Shown: positions 6,904-8,305 of the stretch, in pieces
How the letters are laid out: each line of letters opens with the position of its first letter
How positions within the stretch are numbered: the stretch's first letter is position 1
From: an uncultured Chlorobiota bacterium
GTDB lineage: Bacteria > Bacteroidota > Bacteroidia > Bacteroidales > JAADGE01
Length of the DNA stretch: 8,305 nt
Direction: 5' to 3'
Assembly (NCBI GenBank): GCA_947311265.1
Contig: CAMZKQ010000219.1
Location: 1-8,305, forward strand
The notes under the pieces: generated by a model
The model's database searches: none
Told to the model about the DNA's origin: nothing
The model's input: the letters and a program-made list of their open reading frames with translations, nothing else
Translations under genes and position numbers: made by a program

Positions 6904-7325
6904 TTTTCATCAAACGATTTTTGCAAGGCTTCAAGTTCTCCTGCGGAAGAACTGCCTCCGGCACGTTGGTTTTGAAGTATTTGCGTACCAATTTCTTTAA
7001 TTTGTTCTTGAGAAAAGATAGTTTTAAGTGCCTTTAATAGCCACTGTGCAACAGGCATATCATCAGCAGCGGTGTAGGGCAATTGCAAGTGAGGGTTGCC
7101 TTTAAGGTTACTAAATACTTTTTCGCCAATAAACGTAAGCAACCATTTCGAAATATCTTCGTAAGAAGCTACCGAAGTTTCGGCAAACACCTGTACTTCC
7201 GGCTTTTTAACAACGGGAGTTTGCGGCTTGTTCGATTTTTTAGTTACGGAAAGCGAGCCAGTATTTTTAATTTCAGTAGGTTCGGTTTCGGTAATATGAG
7301 ATTTTGTGAATGTAAGTTTTGCCAT
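6897..7325 (-). CDS. Unrecognised 142-residue protein, first gene of a two-gene operon
   Basis: No family recognised. Residues 1-50 are rich in Thr, Lys, Pro and Ser (MAKLTFTKSHITETEPTEIK, then TKKSNKPQTPVVKKPEVQ) and look disordered. Residues about 54-68 (YEDISKWLLTFIGEKV) and about 88-122 (MPVAQWLLKALKTIFSQEQI) look helical. A short Gly/Ser linker (RAGGSSSAGE) leads to a final helix ending FDEKW. There is no signal peptide, so it should be cytoplasmic. It lies behind the strongest promoter in the window, with a leader of about 50 bases, and its stop overlaps the start of the 191-residue gene. Such coupling suggests two subunits of one complex or one pathway; the disordered, basic N-terminus would suit binding a partner. 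Function is not assigned. Confidence 0.72.
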   Translation of the reverse strand: MAKLTFTKSHITETEPTEIKNTGSLSVTKKSNKPQTPVVKKPEVQVFAETSVASYEDISKWLLTFIGEKVFSNLKGNPHLQLPYTAADDMPVAQWLLKALKTIFSQEQIKEIGTQILQNQRAGGSSSAGELEALQKSFDEKW

Positions 7326-7356
7326 TTAGTACTTTTTTAGCTAGTGCTTTTCTATG

Positions 7357-7377
7357 AGTGTAAAATAATCTTACACT
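7357..7377. promoter_or_regulatory. Palindrome AGTGTAA-N7-TTACACT over the predicted transcription start
   Basis: A perfect inverted repeat with 7-bp arms (7357-7363 and 7371-7377) and a 7-base spacer, beginning two bases beyond the -7 element of the minus-strand promoter. It should cover the transcription start and first transcribed bases. This is a classic operator position for a dimeric repressor. It could instead form a hairpin at the mRNA 5' end. It is not a terminator, because no T tract follows on either strand. No regulator gene is adjacent. Confidence 0.45.
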
Positions 7378-7378
7378 A

Positions 7379-7409
7379 CAAATATAGCCATTGATATTTC
7401 TTAGGCAAG
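7379..7409 (-). promoter_or_regulatory. Bacteroidota-type promoter of the two-gene operon
   Basis: On the minus strand, CTTG (plus 7406-7409) is followed after exactly 19 bases by TATATTTG (plus 7379-7386). This fits the Bacteroidota promoter consensus TTTG, about 19 bases, TAnnTTTG, with a full -7 match. The start should lie near 7373-7375, about 50 bases before the ATG at 7325. It sits between the zinc-ribbon gene and the operon, implying independent transcription. Confidence 0.7.
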
Positions 7410-7425
7410 TTTTAAAGGGGATATT

Positions 7426-7614
7426 TTATGATTTTTTTTGGATTTTCTGCCCAAACTTATCCATTTGGCAAGCACAATTTTTGCAAGTATTGCCTCCAAT
7501 CATTGCTTCACGAAAGTTATTGGGGCGGCGAATTTTGGGTTGCTCTTGCCCACAATCGGGGCAAAATACTGTTTTTAAATTCACCCCAAATATTTGGTTT
7601 AACCAGTTTGCCAT
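7426..7614 (-). CDS. Small zinc-ribbon protein
   Basis: A 62-residue protein with two cysteine knuckles: C18-P-D-C21 and C44-K-N-C47, plus C49 (CKNCAC). The first four are the usual Zn ligands of a zinc ribbon. Between the knuckles is a basic segment (QPKIRRPNNFREAMIGG), and the second knuckle is followed by QMDKFGQKIQKK. From memory this pattern, CPxCGxxQPKxRxP then a Gly-Gly-x-x-C turn and CxxCxxxMDxxG, is shared by small uncharacterised bacterial zinc-ribbon proteins; the role is unknown. It may bind nucleic acid or serve as a structural module in a complex. It starts 43 bases after the Hpt gene's stop with no clear promoter between, so co-transcription with Hpt is likely. Overlapping plus-strand frames are shadows. 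Confidence 0.78.
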   Translation of the reverse strand: MANWLNQIFGVNLKTVFCPDCGQEQPKIRRPNNFREAMIGGNTCKNCACQMDKFGQKIQKKS

Positions 7615-7657
7615 TTTTATTTTTTGTTGTGATTTTGTTTATTTATTGCTAGTCCCG

Positions 7658-8014
7658 TTACTCATTTAAAATTTGCAATTCCGCATCATCTAATTCAATA
7701 AGGCTTTCTTTGGTGCTAAGGATAAACGCTTCGCATTTTTCTGCAAGGGTTGCTATTTCGGTATTTTCAACGGCTAATTTTTCAATATCATTGGCCATTT
7801 GTACTAAACTTTTGCAGCCCACAACACCTGTGGACGATTTTGCTTTATGGGCAATTTTTTCTAGCTCTTCCCAATTACTATCCGCTAAGGCTGCTCTCAT
7901 ATTAGCTTCAATTTTAGGCACTTCTAGTCTATAAACAGCAAAAATATTCAGTATAAATTTTATGTTTTTAGAGGCTGAAAATAAGTATTCTAAATTAATG
8001 TGTTTGTATAACAT
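7658..8014 (-). CDS. Stand-alone histidine phosphotransfer (Hpt) protein
   Basis: A 118-residue, all-helical protein matching a single Hpt domain. The phospho-accepting His is H56 in EKIAHKAKSSTGVVG, equivalent to the family's AHxLKGSS motif, with Lys at +1 and +3 and the small residues that allow receiver docking. The preceding helix (EVPKIEANMRAALADSNWEE) and the following ones (LVQMANDIEKLAVEN, AEKCEAFILSTKESLIEL) complete the expected four-helix bundle. The N-terminus (NLEYLFSASKNIKFILNIF) corresponds to the usual opening helix. It would carry phosphate in the cytoplasm between a hybrid kinase receiver and a response regulator. The hybrid kinase at 4306-6338 ends in a receiver and lacks Hpt, so it is a natural partner; this pairing is inferred. 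There is a 31-base gap after the Rpn-like gene and no evident promoter. Confidence 0.85.
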   Translation of the reverse strand: MLYKHINLEYLFSASKNIKFILNIFAVYRLEVPKIEANMRAALADSNWEELEKIAHKAKSSTGVVGCKSLVQMANDIEKLAVENTEIATLAEKCEAFILSTKESLIELDDAELQILNE

Positions 8015-8045
8015 TTTATCGTTTTGAGTTTAAGTATTATTTTTT

Positions 8046-8305
8046 TTATTCGTTAATTTCATTTTCTGTTAATCCTGTTATTTCACTAATTAAAGATATA
8101 TCTAAGCCTTTTTTAAGCATTTTTATAGCAACTTCAATCTTTCCTTCAATCTTTCCTTCAATCTTTCCTTCTCTTTTTATTCTCTCTTCTGCTTCAATTT
8201 TCAAAGTCCACTCCATGCTGGCTTGATAGTGTAGATTTTCAAGGTGTTTTTGGTATTTTTTTTGTTCCTCTTCCGATAAATTATCAACTCGCCATAGTTT
8301 ACGTA
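8046..8305 (-). CDS. Rpn/PD-(D/E)XK nuclease-transposase family protein, C-terminal fragment
   Basis: The reading frame enters from the right edge, and 85 residues plus the stop are visible; the start and nuclease core lie outside. The fragment reads RKLWRVDNLSEEEQKKYQKH, a helix with ASMEWTLKIEAEERIKREG, three GKIE repeats, then VAIKMLKKGLDISLISEITG and LTENEINE. A charged helix with Gly-Lys-x-Glu repeats followed by a 'kaL..Gls.e.Is.iTGLs..ei' tail is characteristic of the Rpn (recombination-promoting nuclease, YhgA-like) proteins often annotated as Rpn or PD-(D/E)XK transposase family. These are common, often multicopy genes in Bacteroidota. The catalytic residues cannot be checked here. 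Confidence 0.72.
   Translation of the reverse strand, partial: RKLWRVDNLSEEEQKKYQKHLENLHYQASMEWTLKIEAEERIKREGKIEGKIEGKIEVAIKMLKKGLDISLISEITGLTENEINE
8133..8168 (-). repeat. Three perfect 12-bp tandem repeats in the Rpn-like gene
   Basis: The 12-base unit TTCAATCTTTCC (plus strand) is repeated three times without mismatch at 8133-8144, 8145-8156 and 8157-8168. It encodes GKIE three times. Being a multiple of three, copy-number change would lengthen or shorten the helix without breaking the frame. Confidence 0.92.

Noticed and set aside
7357..7377. The palindrome as a terminator of the zinc-ribbon gene
   Set aside because: No T tract follows on the minus strand and it lies just downstream of a strong promoter element, so an operator or leader hairpin fits better.
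7391..7669. Plus-strand open frames across the zinc-ribbon gene
   Set aside because: The opposite strand encodes a convincing six-cysteine zinc ribbon; the plus frames show no motif.
8133..8168. Repeats at the right edge as the start of a CRISPR array
   Set aside because: Units are 12 bases, directly adjacent with no spacers, and in frame in a protein-coding gene.

Overview
The window looks like an AT-rich Bacteroidota chromosome. Two signs support this: promoter-like sites of the Bacteroidota type (TTG about 19 bases before TAnnTTTG), and a SpoIIE-type phosphatase with an extracytoplasmic two-component propeller and a Y_Y_Y-like domain, an architecture typical of this phylum. Genus cannot be read from the sequence. 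There are no RNA genes, CRISPR arrays or complete mobile elements.

Left part, plus strand. The window opens with the last 57 codons of an ornithine carbamoyltransferase (1-174), followed by a probable hairpin terminator. Next is a 1219-residue membrane sensor (354-4013): N-terminal hydrophobic segment, beta-propeller with a very charged insert, Y_Y_Y-like domain, one transmembrane helix, a duplicated coiled coil and a cytoplasmic PP2C/SpoIIE Ser/Thr phosphatase. Two bases later comes a 66-residue two-helix membrane protein (4016-4216), almost certainly in the same operon.

Centre, plus strand. A soluble hybrid histidine kinase (PAS-PAS-HisKA-HATPase-receiver) runs from 4306 to 6338. It is split by a frameshift near 4988-4993. 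One missing base, most simply an A in a short A run, would restore a continuous 677-residue protein. It is either a recent pseudogene or a sequencing error.

Right part, minus strand. All genes converge on the kinase. In transcription order they are: the C-terminal end of an Rpn/PD-(D/E)XK nuclease-transposase family protein with a 12-bp tandem repeat (8046-8305), a stand-alone Hpt phosphotransfer protein (7658-8014), a small six-cysteine zinc-ribbon protein (7426-7614), and a tightly coupled pair of unrecognised proteins (6897-7325 and 6328-6903). The second of the pair has a GrpE-like C-terminus. The pair is preceded by the best promoter in the window, with a 7-bp-arm palindrome over the predicted transcription start.

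Functional picture. The region is rich in signalling: a sensor phosphatase, a hybrid kinase whose receiver lacks its own Hpt, and a free Hpt protein 1.3 kb away. A kinase-receiver-Hpt relay is an inference from proximity and domain complementarity. The least explained part is the two-gene unit at 6328-7325.
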